A stretch of DNA of 64,000 nt from JAJRXC01 sp047639555 (GCA_047639555.1 JBLIOE010000002.1:124001-188000); one strand, 5' to 3'; counted from the stretch's first letter, positions 40,442 through 49,032 are shown. Notes: generated by a model from the letters alone, not told the origin. Made by a program: numbers and translations.

Positions 40442-41169
40442 CGGGCACCACCGAGCAGTTGCACGGCGCCCGCAACATCGACGTGGCCTTCGTAGATCGC
40501 CTTACCGGCGATGACACCAGAGAGACGGCGACCGCCAACGATGATCTCGTCGAGGGCGGCCAGGTCGGCCATCGAGCCGACACCGCCACTGGCGATCACA
40601 TCGACGGGTGTGGCTCCGAGCACGTCGGCGAGACCCACAAGATCAGGGCCTTCGAGCGTGCCGTCGCGGCTGATGTCGGTGACCACGAAGGCGTCGACAC
40701 CGGCATCGGCAAACGAGCGAGCCACATCGAGCACGCTGCGGCCCGAACCGACAAGCCAGCCATCGGTGGCAACTTCGCCGGACTTCGCATCGAGGCCGAC
40801 GGCCACGCGGTGATCAACGGCGAGCGCTCGCACGAAATCAGGATCGGTGAGCGCGGCAGTACCAATGACCACACGCTCGACACCGGCGGAGAAGAGCGCT
40901 TCGGCCGCCTCCCGGTTGCGCACACCACCACCGGTTTGCACCGGCACGTTGACGGCATCGGCGATGGCCGCGACCACGTCACGATTCTCGGGGATCCCGG
41001 TTCGTGCGGCATCGAGATCGACGACATGGATCCATCCGGCGCCCGCCTCGGCAAAGGCCACGGCCTGGGCCACGGGGTCGTCGCCGTAGACGGTCTCTTG
41101 GGCATAGTCACCCTGGTGGAGGCGGACACAACGACCGTCGCGGAGATCAATGGCGGGATAGAGGTCCAT
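40438..41169 (-). CDS. hisA: Phosphoribosylformimino-5-aminoimidazole carboxamide ribotide isomerase
   Basis: A 243-residue TIM barrel. LYPAIDLRDGRCVRLHQGDY carries the general base Asp, VDLDAARTG follows, then VQTGGGVRNREAAEALFSAGVERVVIG and FVVTDISRDGTLEGPDLVGL (catalytic Asp). In actinomycetes this slot is occupied by bifunctional PriA; because trpF exists in this genome, a monofunctional HisA is expected. The ATG shares a base with the hisH stop (TGATG). Confidence 0.94.
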   Translation of the reverse strand: MDLYPAIDLRDGRCVRLHQGDYAQETVYGDDPVAQAVAFAEAGAGWIHVVDLDAARTGIPENRDVVAAIADAVNVPVQTGGGVRNREAAEALFSAGVERVVIGTAALTDPDFVRALAVDHRVAVGLDAKSGEVATDGWLVGSGRSVLDVARSFADAGVDAFVVTDISRDGTLEGPDLVGLADVLGATPVDVIASGGVGSMADLAALDEIIVGGRRLSGVIAGKAIYEGHVDVAGAVQLLGGAR

Positions 41170-41801
41170 CAGTTCGTTCCTCGGGCGGCGTCCACAAAGT
41201 TTCGCAAGATCTGGAGTCCGATGGTGCCGGATTTCTCGGGATGAAATTGGGCGGCCCACAGATTGTCGACCGCGACGGCGGCGGAAAGATGGGTGCCGTA
41301 GTCGCAGGTGGCGATCACATCGTCGCCGTCCTCGCCCGCGAAGCTGTGGACGAAGTAGACCCACGACTCGTCGGGCAGACCCGCGAACATGGGGTGGTCA
41401 CCGCGACGCTCAAGCTTGTTCCACTGCATCTGCGGTCGCTTCACCGTGGCCGGGATCGCCACGACTGGCCGGTTGATCACTCCGAGTCCGGAGACGGCGG
41501 GTGACTCTTCGGAACCGGTGAAGAGCAGTTGCATGCCAATGCAGATTCCGAAGAAGGGCACGCCCGACTCAATACGTTCGACCGCGATCTCGTCGAGGCC
41601 GGTTCGACGAAGTGCGTTCATGCACGGGCCGTAGGCCCCAACACCGGGCAGAACGACGGCGTCGGCGTCGGCGATGAGCGCCGGGTCGGCGGTGAGACGC
41701 GTGTCGGCGCCCGCGTGTTCGAAGCCCTTATGGGCCGAGTGCAGGTTGCCGATGCCGTAGTCGAGAACGGCGAGAAGGGGGCGCCGAGAATCGTCGCTCA
41801 C
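41169..41801 (-). CDS. hisH: Imidazole glycerol phosphate synthase glutaminase subunit HisH
   Basis: A 210-residue class I glutaminase. LDYGIGNLHSAHKGFEHAGAD, LPGVGAYGPCM, FGICIGMQLLF (nucleophile C87), YFVHSF and AQFHPEKSG (His and Glu) complete the triad. It supplies ammonia to HisF. It lies between hisB and hisA, with a 2-base gap on the hisB side. Confidence 0.95.
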   Translation of the reverse strand: MSDDSRRPLLAVLDYGIGNLHSAHKGFEHAGADTRLTADPALIADADAVVLPGVGAYGPCMNALRRTGLDEIAVERIESGVPFFGICIGMQLLFTGSEESPAVSGLGVINRPVVAIPATVKRPQMQWNKLERRGDHPMFAGLPDESWVYFVHSFAGEDGDDVIATCDYGTHLSAAVAVDNLWAAQFHPEKSGTIGLQILRNFVDAARGTN

Positions 41802-41803
41802 GC

Positions 41804-42394
41804 TTAGAGCGTTCCCTTGGTCGACGGGACGGCGTCGCCTTCGATACGCACGGCATCGCGCAATGAACGCGCCACGCCCTTGAAGGCAGCTTCGATGATG
41901 TGGTGAGTGTTGCGACCGCGACGGAGCACGATGTGCAGGGTGATACCGGAAGCCATCACGAAAGCTCGCCAGAATTCCTCGACCAGTTGCGGATCAAACG
42001 GCGGGTCACCGAGGATCTTCTCCCCGGGAAAGTCGACCTCATAGTGCAGGTACGGGCGGCCAGAAAGGTCGAGCACGACCTCCACGGCCGCTTCATCGAG
42101 AGGCACAGTGATCGACGCGAACCGGCGCACGCCGCGCTTGTCGCCCCACGCCGAGCGGAAGGTTTCGCCCAGGGCGATGCCGACGTCTTCAACCGTGTGG
42201 TGAGCATCGATCTCAAGGTCGCCCTTGGCCTTCACGGTCAGGTCGAAGCTGCCATGGCGACCAAGCTGGTCGAGCATGTGATCGAAGAACGGCAGACCGG
42301 TGCCGACGTCGGTCGTGCCCGATCCGTCGAGTTCGACCGCGATCTCGATCGCGGTCTCTTTGGTGGTGCGTGAGGTGGTGCCAGTGCGGCTCAT
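41804..42394 (-). CDS. hisB: Imidazoleglycerol-phosphate dehydratase
   Basis: A 196-residue Mn-dependent dehydratase, without the phosphatase domain of enteric HisB. Metal-binding motifs: PFFDHMLDQLGRHG, DAHHTVEDVGIALGE, then HYEVDF and the second HHIIEAAFKG. It overlaps hisC by 4 bases. A separate histidinol phosphatase must be encoded elsewhere. Confidence 0.96.
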   Translation of the reverse strand: MSRTGTTSRTTKETAIEIAVELDGSGTTDVGTGLPFFDHMLDQLGRHGSFDLTVKAKGDLEIDAHHTVEDVGIALGETFRSAWGDKRGVRRFASITVPLDEAAVEVVLDLSGRPYLHYEVDFPGEKILGDPPFDPQLVEEFWRAFVMASGITLHIVLRRGRNTHHIIEAAFKGVARSLRDAVRIEGDAVPSTKGTL

Positions 42395-43464
42395 GTGAGG
42401 ATCTCCCGAAGGGCGGTGAGGAATTGGTTGTCTTCATCGGGCGAACCGACTGTGACGCGGAGGCAGCCGGCGAGCCGAGGCCACGAGGAGCAGTCTCGCA
42501 CCAGTACCGAACGCTCGGTGAGTTTCTGCCAGACATCGGCGCCTTCGGCCCCGGTCGGACGGAAGAGGACGAAGTTGGCACCCGAGGGCCAGAGCTCGAG
42601 TGGAAGGTCGGCCATCGCCGCGCAAAGCCGGCCCCGTTCTTCGACGAGCGCGGCGACGCGGGCGTTCATCGCGTCGAGATAATCGAGCGCGACGGTGCCA
42701 GCGATCTGGGTCATGGCATCGAGGTGGTACGGCAGCACCACCTTCTCGAGTTCATCGATCACCCAGTTCGGACCGATCAGGTAACCCAAGCGGGCCGCCG
42801 CCATCGCCCAGGTCTTTGAGTAGGTGCGGCTGACAACCAGCGGCACATCGTTGCCGAGAAGATCCACCGCAGAGTGTGGCGCGAACTGACCGTAGGCCTC
42901 GTCGACGCACAACAAGCCGCCGGTGTCGCTCACCATCTCCAACACGGCGTGGAGTTCGTCGAGAGAGTCGACGACGCCGGTGGGGTTGTTGGGTGAACAC
43001 AGGAATGTGACCGCGGGCCGCGACTCGGTGAGCACTCGCTCGACCTCCTTGAGGTCGAGCGCGAAGCCGGGACCCCGCTCTCCCTCGGCAACCGCAGTGC
43101 CGGTGATTCGACTCAGGTGGGAGTGCAGTGCGTAGGTGGGCTCAAACATGGCCGCGGTGCGCCCGGGGCCGCCATAGGTGAGGAGCAAAGTCTGCAGCAC
43201 CTCGTTTGAGCCATTGGCCGCGAAGACCTGCTCCGGGCCGACGCCGTGCAGCTCGCCGATCTTGGTGCGAAGGGTGGCTGCGGATCGGTCGGGGTAACGG
43301 TGCCAGTCGACGGTGGTCACCTGACGAGCGACTTCCTCCGCGAAGCCAGCCGGCGGCGGCTCGGGGCTCTCATTGGTGTTGAGACGCACATCGACATCGA
43401 TCTGCGGCGAGTGGTAGCCCTCCATCAGCGCGATGGAGTCGCGAGGCTGCGGACGGCCCGTCAT
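42391..43464 (-). CDS. hisC: Histidinol-phosphate aminotransferase
   Basis: A 357-residue fold-type I PLP enzyme. The N-terminal LNTNESPEPP, HRYPDRSAATLRTKI, FAANGSNEVLQTLL (phosphate loop), FLCSPNNPTGV, DEAYGQFA (PLP Asp/Tyr) and SRTYSKTWAMAAARLGYLIG (Schiff-base Lys and Arg) give the family. C-terminal CLRVTVGSPDED binds the substrate carboxylate. Start overlaps hisD stop by 4 bases. Confidence 0.95.
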   Translation of the reverse strand: MTGRPQPRDSIALMEGYHSPQIDVDVRLNTNESPEPPPAGFAEEVARQVTTVDWHRYPDRSAATLRTKIGELHGVGPEQVFAANGSNEVLQTLLLTYGGPGRTAAMFEPTYALHSHLSRITGTAVAEGERGPGFALDLKEVERVLTESRPAVTFLCSPNNPTGVVDSLDELHAVLEMVSDTGGLLCVDEAYGQFAPHSAVDLLGNDVPLVVSRTYSKTWAMAAARLGYLIGPNWVIDELEKVVLPYHLDAMTQIAGTVALDYLDAMNARVAALVEERGRLCAAMADLPLELWPSGANFVLFRPTGAEGADVWQKLTERSVLVRDCSSWPRLAGCLRVTVGSPDEDNQFLTALREILT

Positions 43465-44750
43465 GAGGATGCTCCCCGTCGAATTCGGATCGACGCGGCG
43501 TGGGCATCGAGGCCTTCGGCCCCGGCGAGGGCTTCGACATGGTCGCCCATCGCCAGCAGCCCTCCCTGATCGGCCGTGACCACGTGGATGTCTTTCATGA
43601 AGTCACGAACCGTCAGCGCGCTCGCGAAGCGGGCCGTCCCGTTCGTCGGCAGCACATGGCTCGGCCCCGCGACGTAGTCGCCGATCGAAGCCGGTGACCA
43701 AGGGCCACAGAACACGGCTCCCGCATGGCGCACGAGCGGAATGAGCGAGGCGGGGTCTTCGGTCTGAAGTTCGAGGTGTTCGGGAGCGATGAAGTTGGAC
43801 ACGGCCAGCGCCTGTTCGGCGGAGTCGCAGACGACGGCGTAGCCCGACTTCTCGAGTGTGGCTTCGATGTCGGCTCGCCGAGGAGCGGTGGCCACAAGGC
43901 GTTCGACGGCGGCGGTGACTTCATCGGCGACAGCTTCATCCCAGGTGATCAGCCAGGCGAGCCCGTCGGGGCCATGTTCGGCCTGAAGGATCACGTCGAT
44001 GGCGGCGAAATCTGCAGGGGCTGACCCATCAGCGATGACCACCACCTCGGATGGCCCGGCGAACGAGGACGGCACACCGACAACGCCGGCGACCTCCTGT
44101 TTCGCGAGCGCGACATAGACGTTGCCGGGGCCGACAATAACGTCGACCGGTCGGATCGTCTCGGTGCCATAGGCCATCGCACCAATTGCTTGGGCGCCAC
44201 CCACCGGAATGACTTCGATGACACCCGCGACCGCGGCCGCCGCCAAAGTGACATCGGGAACCTTGCCGTCGGGACCGGGCGGGACACACAGAACGATTTC
44301 TTCTACCCCCGCAACCCGAGCAGGCACGGCGGTCATCAGGACGGTCGACGGGTAGACCGCACGACCTCCAGGCACGTAACAACCCGCCCGCTCAACCGGT
44401 CGGTGCATGCCGGCAATCGTGAGACCCGGACGCCGGAAGTCAACATCATGGGGCATCTGGGCCTCGTGGTACGCGGCGATCGACTCGGCCGCGGCTTCGA
44501 GCGCGGCCAAGACATCAGCGGGGATTCGACCTTTCGCAGCCTCGATCTCCGCCGGGTCAACTCGGGTGGAGACGAGCTCAACACCATCAAACCGTTGGGT
44601 GAATTCCCGAAGCGCGTCGTCGCCGCGGGCTTTCACTGCGGCCAGGATCTCGCGCACGGCATCGACCGGGCCGTCGGCTGGCGCAACGGGTCGGGGCAGC
44701 CGTTCGGCGACGTCGCCGACAAATCCGCGGAGGTCGATACGGGAAAGCAC
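43461..44750 (-). CDS. hisD: Histidinol dehydrogenase
   Basis: A 429-residue Zn-dependent dehydrogenase, first gene of the run hisDCBHAF. MLSRIDLRG is a normal HisD start; TAGCGT lies 6 bases before this GTG, whereas the GTG two codons earlier would touch the hexamer. ERAGCYVPGGRAVYPSTVLMTAVPARVAGV, VGPGNVYVALAK, DGSAPADFAAIDVILQAEHG (Zn ligands) and TNGTARFASAL are diagnostic. It oxidises histidinol to histidine in two steps. Confidence 0.95.
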   Translation of the reverse strand: MLSRIDLRGFVGDVAERLPRPVAPADGPVDAVREILAAVKARGDDALREFTQRFDGVELVSTRVDPAEIEAAKGRIPADVLAALEAAAESIAAYHEAQMPHDVDFRRPGLTIAGMHRPVERAGCYVPGGRAVYPSTVLMTAVPARVAGVEEIVLCVPPGPDGKVPDVTLAAAAVAGVIEVIPVGGAQAIGAMAYGTETIRPVDVIVGPGNVYVALAKQEVAGVVGVPSSFAGPSEVVVIADGSAPADFAAIDVILQAEHGPDGLAWLITWDEAVADEVTAAVERLVATAPRRADIEATLEKSGYAVVCDSAEQALAVSNFIAPEHLELQTEDPASLIPLVRHAGAVFCGPWSPASIGDYVAGPSHVLPTNGTARFASALTVRDFMKDIHVVTADQGGLLAMGDHVEALAGAEGLDAHAASIRIRRGASS

Positions 44751-44762
44751 CCGCACACGCTA
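44751..44762 (-). promoter_or_regulatory. Leaderless -10 element of the his operon
   Basis: TAGCGT (44762-44757 on the minus strand), 6 bases, GTG at 44750. There is no room for a histidine leader peptide or attenuator. Confidence 0.5.
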
Positions 44763-44810
44763 GCGGCCCCGGTCTGCGCCTCCGGTGAGTTTACGCGCCA
44801 GACTGCCCGC

Positions 44811-45002
44811 ATGAATTCAGACGCCGCCGAGCTTTCTTCTCTCACCACTGTGGTTGCCGATGTCGCCGCCCGCGTGGGGAAACTCGCCGAGAACCGCAGC
44901 GACGACCCCGACGATCCACTTGTCGGACGGCTCTATGAGATCGAGCGCGCCCTCATCACCGCCGAACGCCGACTGCGGTCGACCTCACGAGATCTCGATT
45001 AA
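44811..45002 (+). CDS. Small hypothetical helical protein
   Basis: A 63-residue acidic protein. It appears mostly helical: DAAELSSLTTVVADVAARVGKLA, a linker NRSDDPDDP and VGRLYEIERALITAERRL, which looks like a short coiled coil. No family is recognised. Third-position GC and the regular amphipathic helices suggest it is coding. CAGACT lies 6 bases before ATG. Only 25 bases separate it from the downstream membrane protein gene, so they may be co-transcribed. Confidence 0.5.
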   Translation: MNSDAAELSSLTTVVADVAARVGKLAENRSDDPDDPLVGRLYEIERALITAERRLRSTSRDLD

Positions 45003-45027
45003 CACGAATCACGGCCGATGGTGACCG

Positions 45028-45696
45028 GTGCAGATCTTGCCTGAACGTCGACGCAGCTGGTCCCTCGGCTATCAATTCAGCGCACTCGTTCCGCTGCTCC
45101 TGATCTGGACATTCACGAGTGTTCTGCTCTACGCCTCCGCCGCCCAGGACAAGGTGCCCACTGAACGGCTCTTCCTCGATCCAGCAACGCTGAGCGGCGA
45201 ACCCTGGTACACCGGTCTGCTCCACGAACTCGGGGTTCTCGGATGGACGGTGGCCGCCACCTCAGCTGCCGCCGGAGCATGGGTTGCCGCCCAATCGAAC
45301 CGCCCGCGAGCGGTCTGGTTTATGGCAGGCGGCTCGGTTGTCACCCTGCTTTTGCTCGGAGACGACATCACCGGATTCCACTCCGATGTCGGTATCCGCC
45401 TCGGGATCCCCAAGATGGCGTCGATTGCTGGTCTTCTCGGCATCAGCGGGCTTTGGTTCGTCATCAACTGGCGAGAGATCCGACGGACGCGGTGGCTCAC
45501 CCTCATCGCTTCACTCGCGGCGTTCGCGCTCTCGGTGCTGTTCGACTACGAACGGCGGGACACGTCGTTTAACGTCTTCTTCGAGGACGCGCCAAAGCTG
45601 CTCGGCATCGTGGGTTGGGCGACCTATTTCGTCCTCACCGCCGTCGACATCACCCGGGCGATTGTGCGATCGCGCGACGGCGCCGCAGCCGCCTGA
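45028..45696 (+). CDS. Polytopic membrane protein of unknown function
   Basis: A 222-residue protein with about six spans: SALVPLLLIWTFTSVLLYA, ELGVLGWTVAATSAAAGAWVAA, AVWFMAGGSVVTLLLLGD, SIAGLLGISGLWFVINW, TLIASLAAFALSVLFDY and LLGIVGWATYFVLTAVDIT. A conserved-looking acid/His stretch (GDDITGFHSDVG) between spans 3 and 4 could be a metal or proton site. I do not recognise the family. GTG start. Its last 47 bases overlap the 3' end of the DedA-family gene on the other strand. Confidence 0.65.
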   Translation: MQILPERRRSWSLGYQFSALVPLLLIWTFTSVLLYASAAQDKVPTERLFLDPATLSGEPWYTGLLHELGVLGWTVAATSAAAGAWVAAQSNRPRAVWFMAGGSVVTLLLLGDDITGFHSDVGIRLGIPKMASIAGLLGISGLWFVINWREIRRTRWLTLIASLAAFALSVLFDYERRDTSFNVFFEDAPKLLGIVGWATYFVLTAVDITRAIVRSRDGAAAA

Positions 45697-46297
45697 CAAT
45701 TCCCAACGCCACCAGGGCAATGACGAGCGGCAAACGCAGCCGCCGGTCGCCCAGCAGTTCCACGATGCCACCGCCGAGTGTGGTGACGAGCACAATGCCA
45801 GGGATGATGCCGATCGCCGTGCCGACGAAGAACGCGCGAAGGCGAACCTTGCTCACTCCGAGGAGCCAGTCCGCAGGTGGGAACTGGCCAGTCACAACCC
45901 GGAGAAGCGTGACCTGGAGAATTCCACCATTTTCGATTCGTTCGTCCCACGTTCGGAGGCGATCCGGCATTCGGGTCTGCGCCCATTCGTAGGCCAGATA
46001 GCGCGTCATCAAGAATGCGATCGTCGAGGCGCCCATGTTGCCGACGAAGGAGAGACCCATTGCCGTGGGCAGCGGCCAAACCACCGCCGCCGGCACCATG
46101 AAGACCGCTCCGGGAACACCGGCCGGCTGCAGGGCCCACATCGCAAGGATGAAAACGATCGGCCCCAGAGCACCACGCTCTGTGAAGAACTCTTCGACCC
46201 GGTCGCCATCGCTGATGAAGTCCCACCCGCCGAGCGCCACAAAAGTGGCGCCGGCAACGAGCACACCCAGGACGATCCACAGACGAGGACGATTCAC
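45650..46297 (-). CDS. VTT/DedA-domain (TVP38/TMEM64-like) membrane protein
   Basis: A 215-residue membrane protein. The VTT domain is shown by the re-entrant GALGPIVFILAMWALQPAGVPGAVFMVPAAVVWPLPTAMGLSFVGNMGAS and by LRVVTGQFPPADWLLGVSKVRLRAFFVGTAIGIIPGI. Family members are thought to flip undecaprenyl phosphate or other lipids. The GTG start before NRPRLW was chosen; the frame's first ATG lies 36 bases upstream, closer to a terminator hairpin. A structured region with that terminator immediately precedes it (46346-46441), so it may be under attenuation control. Confidence 0.75.
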   Translation of the reverse strand: MNRPRLWIVLGVLVAGATFVALGGWDFISDGDRVEEFFTERGALGPIVFILAMWALQPAGVPGAVFMVPAAVVWPLPTAMGLSFVGNMGASTIAFLMTRYLAYEWAQTRMPDRLRTWDERIENGGILQVTLLRVVTGQFPPADWLLGVSKVRLRAFFVGTAIGIIPGIVLVTTLGGGIVELLGDRRLRLPLVIALVALGIVRRLRRRRAIAQSPG

Positions 46298-46345
46298 GCG
46301 GCGAGTGTGCCGCGTCGTCGACCCCAATAGCAATGCGAAAAAGAA

Positions 46346-46377
46346 AGCAGCCGCTCTCGTGCACGAGAGCGGCTGCT
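46346..46377 (-). terminator. Intrinsic terminator on the minus strand, 48 bases before the DedA-family gene
   Basis: A 32-base perfect palindrome: 16-base arms AGCAGCCGCTCTCGTG and complement. On the minus strand it is followed by TTTCTTTTTC. It lies between nth and the DedA-family gene, 182 bases after nth. Confidence 0.8.
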
Positions 46378-46380
46378 AAG

Positions 46381-46441
46381 ACGACACAGGGCGGCGGATC
46401 CCTCGTGCCGTCGTATTGGGCCGAGCAACGTGTGCTCGGCC
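46381..46441 (-). ncRNA. Candidate structured RNA or leader upstream of the DedA-family gene
   Basis: On the minus strand a hairpin GGCCGAGCA-CACGT-TGCTCGGCC (46441-46419) is followed by a second helix closed by ACGAC/GTCGT (46414-46381) and then directly by the terminator above. Three helices ending in a T-tract is the layout of a small RNA or a riboswitch-type attenuator. No known RNA family is recognised, and no promoter is clear in the 117 bases up to nth. Confidence 0.35.
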
Positions 46442-46558
46442 ACAAGCGAAACATAGCCGGTTAACGGGCCATATCGCGGCATCCAGCCGACACAAATCGA
46501 AAGGGCCGCATCAGAAAGTCGGACTTTTCTTTACGGCGTTCAGTTCCGTCGGCTGTCT

Positions 46559-47200
46559 TTACACCCGACTCGCTGGGCAGAACGTGTTCAACACACAGTC
46601 CTCACACTGCGGGCGGCGGGCGATACAGACGCGGCGGCCATGCAGGATCATCCGCAGACTGAACTGGCCCCGCTCCATCGCCGGCACCATTGGATTGAGC
46701 TCGTGCTCAATTTTCACGGCATCGCTCTCCGTGGTGATCCCAAGAAGGTTCGACAGCCGCATCACATGGGTGTCGACCGGGAGACCCGGCTCACCCAACG
46801 CCACGCTGCGAACGACATTCGCCGTCTTGCGACCCACGCCGGGCAGCCGGACAAGATCCTTCATCGCCGACGGCACCTCGCCGTCATAGTCGTCGAGCAG
46901 CATTCGGGCCATCCCTACAAGGCTCTTCGACTTCTGTCGGAACAGACCGATGGTGTCGACGTAGGGCTCCACCTGTTCGGGTTCGACTTCGGCGAGTGAT
47001 TCGGGGTCTGGGAATCGGGCGAAGAGTCCGGGTGTCGCCTTGTTCACACCGACGTCGGTGGCTTGGGCCGAGAGAATCGTGGCGGCAAGGAGTTCGAACG
47101 GATTGTGATGATCGAGCTCGCAAATCGCCACGGGATACTCGAGTGCGAGCAGCTCATGAACGCGACGGGCTCGACCTTTCGGGGTGCGGGGCTTGGCCAT
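46559..47200 (-). CDS. nth: Endonuclease III
   Basis: A 213-residue DNA glycosylase/AP lyase. LSAQATDVGVNKATP, the helix-hairpin-helix LPGVGRKTANVV, VDTHVMRLSNLLG with the catalytic Asp, and the C-terminal 4Fe-4S cluster C-x6-C-x2-C-x5-C (CIARRPQCEDCVLNTFC) are all present; the catalytic Lys lies just before the HhH. It removes oxidised pyrimidines. TAGTGT lies 6 bases before ATG, back-to-back with the mshD promoter. Confidence 0.95.
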   Translation of the reverse strand: MAKPRTPKGRARRVHELLALEYPVAICELDHHNPFELLAATILSAQATDVGVNKATPGLFARFPDPESLAEVEPEQVEPYVDTIGLFRQKSKSLVGMARMLLDDYDGEVPSAMKDLVRLPGVGRKTANVVRSVALGEPGLPVDTHVMRLSNLLGITTESDAVKIEHELNPMVPAMERGQFSLRMILHGRRVCIARRPQCEDCVLNTFCPASRV

Positions 47201-47227
47201 CCGCCGACACTAGCTACGCTGGGTGTT
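47201..47227. promoter_or_regulatory. Divergent leaderless promoters for nth and mshD
   Basis: Minus: TAGTGT (47212-47207), 6 bases, nth ATG. Plus: TACGCT (47215-47220), 7 bases, mshD GTG. The two -10 hexamers are 2 bases apart. Confidence 0.55.
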
Positions 47228-47926
47228 GTGTCCGTGACTGTTGAAGGCCCAAATGAGGGCGAAACTCGTTGGACCATCATGGTTGACGAGGATCGCACCG
47301 GCATCGAACTCCCCGAGGCCCTCGCTTCGGCCGTCACCCAATGCGATGACGGCGGCCGCGGCACCATCCAACTCTGGATCCGCGAAGTCGACCCGATCAC
47401 CGATGGTGCCGCTGGCAACCTGGGCTTTCGTCGGCACCGCGATCTTTGGCAGCTGCGCTGTGCGCTGCCCAACGTCGAGTCTGGTCTCCGTACCCGACCA
47501 TTCACGGAGTCCGACATCGAGGCCTTCGTTGGGGTCAACAATCGTGCCTTTCATTGGCACCCCGAGCAGTCGGGCCTCACACCCGAGCAGGTGCGCGAAA
47601 CAATGGCCGAACCTTGGTTCAATGCCGACGGTTTCCGCCTACTCCACGATGACGACAACGAACTCATCGGATTCTGCTGGACCAAGGTGCACGCCGATAC
47701 CAGCCCCCAACTCGGCGAGATCTATGTCATCGCCGTTGACCCGAGCCAACACGGCATGGGCCTGGGAAAACCAATGACCCTCGCCGGTCTCGAATGGCTC
47801 ACCGACCAAGGTTTGAAGGACGGAATGCTCTACGTCGAATCCGACAACGATCCCGCGAATGCTACCTACAGCCGAATCGGCTTCACCCGGCATCACACCG
47901 ACCGCGCGTATCGGCTCGAACGATGA
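47228..47926 (+). CDS. mshD: Mycothiol synthase, short N-terminal domain
   Basis: A 232-residue protein; MshD proteins usually have about 300 residues and two GNAT domains. The C-terminal GNAT is clear: VNNRAFHWHPEQSGLTPEQVRETMAEPWFNADGF, IGFCWTKVH, LGEIYVIAVDPSQHGMGLGKPMTLAG (acetyl-CoA loop) and MLYVESDNDPANATYSRIGF. The N-terminal 85 residues retain LW and GFRRHRDLWQLRCALP, the end of the inactive first GNAT, but are shortened. It acetylates Cys-GlcN-Ins in mycothiol synthesis. GTG at 47228 follows TACGCT by 7 bases. rlmN starts in its stop (ATGA). Confidence 0.8.
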   Translation: MSVTVEGPNEGETRWTIMVDEDRTGIELPEALASAVTQCDDGGRGTIQLWIREVDPITDGAAGNLGFRRHRDLWQLRCALPNVESGLRTRPFTESDIEAFVGVNNRAFHWHPEQSGLTPEQVRETMAEPWFNADGFRLLHDDDNELIGFCWTKVHADTSPQLGEIYVIAVDPSQHGMGLGKPMTLAGLEWLTDQGLKDGMLYVESDNDPANATYSRIGFTRHHTDRAYRLER

Positions 47927-49005
47927 CCGACACCACTCCCCCGGTTGCCGCGGGCCGGGCCAGCCGCACCGCCCCCACCCTGCGTTACGACGTCAACCGG
48001 GAAGAGTTGGCCACGCTCCTCGACGGCGAGCCGAGTTATCGCCTCGATCAAATCTGGGAAGGTATTCATCAGAAGGGCACCGAGCTTGACGAGCTCACCA
48101 ATGTGCCGAAGGAACTCCGTCAACGCCTCGCCGATGTGCTGCCACTCGGGCTCACTCCAGACACAGAGTCAGTGAGCGACGGGGGCGAAACCGTCAAGTG
48201 GCTCTGGACCTTGCACGACGGTCTCCCGATCGAAACCGTGCTCATGCACTACGAGGGTCGCACCACTGTCTGTGTGTCATCACAAGCGGGTTGTGCCATG
48301 GGCTGTGGCTTCTGCGCAACTGGCCAGAGCGGCTTCGACCGTCACCTCTCAGTAGGTGAGATCGTCGAGCAGGTCATACGCGCCCGCCGCGTTTCTGCTC
48401 CACGGCGCGTGTCCAACATTGTCTTCATGGGTATGGGCGAGCCGTTCGCCAACTACGACCGCACCTGGGCCGCGGTCGAACGCATCCAGGGCGACCTCGG
48501 CATCGGCTCTCGCAACATCACACTCTCGACTGTTGGTGTTGTCCCCGGTATCGAACGACTGGCCAAGGAAGCACTTCCCGTGAATCTGGCTGTGTCGCTC
48601 CACGCCGCCAACGACGATCTCCGCGACGAACTCGTGCCACTCAATCGCAAGTACCCGCTGAATCACCTCATGGATGCGTGTGAGCGTTACGTCGCCGCGA
48701 AGAACCGACGCTTGTCTTTCGAGTGGGCGATGATCGACGGCGTCAACGATCAGCCGGTGGATGCGCAAGAACTGGCCGTTCTGTGCCATCGCCTCCGGGC
48801 CCACGTCAACCTCATTCCGTTGAACCCCACCCCCGGTTATCTCACTCGAGGGACGCCGCTCGACCGCGTCGAGGCGTTCCGCAATCAGCTTGAGAACTAT
48901 GGCGTCAACGCCACCGTCCGCCATACCCGCGGCACCGATATCGATGCCGCCTGCGGACAGCTTCGAGCCAGCCGACAGCTCGTCGATCCGCCTCGTCGCC
49001 GCTGA
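47923..49005 (+). CDS. rlmN: Dual-specificity RNA methyltransferase RlmN
   Basis: A 360-residue radical SAM enzyme methylating C2 of A2503 in 23S rRNA (and A37 in some tRNAs). CAMGCGFCATG is the CxxxCxxC cluster motif; the N-terminal HhH-like region (RLDQIWEGIHQKG), SSQAGC, NIVFMGMGEP, STVGVVPGI, HAANDDLRDELVPLNRKYPL and the C-terminal methylated Cys region DIDAACGQLR follow. ATG overlaps the mshD stop. Confidence 0.95.
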   Translation: MTDTTPPVAAGRASRTAPTLRYDVNREELATLLDGEPSYRLDQIWEGIHQKGTELDELTNVPKELRQRLADVLPLGLTPDTESVSDGGETVKWLWTLHDGLPIETVLMHYEGRTTVCVSSQAGCAMGCGFCATGQSGFDRHLSVGEIVEQVIRARRVSAPRRVSNIVFMGMGEPFANYDRTWAAVERIQGDLGIGSRNITLSTVGVVPGIERLAKEALPVNLAVSLHAANDDLRDELVPLNRKYPLNHLMDACERYVAAKNRRLSFEWAMIDGVNDQPVDAQELAVLCHRLRAHVNLIPLNPTPGYLTRGTPLDRVEAFRNQLENYGVNATVRHTRGTDIDAACGQLRASRQLVDPPRRR

Positions 49006-49032
49006 GGGTCAACTGGCCTCCATACTGGACAC

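Noticed and set aside
44751..44810. Histidine leader peptide before hisD
   Set aside because: The gap is too small and the -10 sits 6 bases before the start, leaving no leader.
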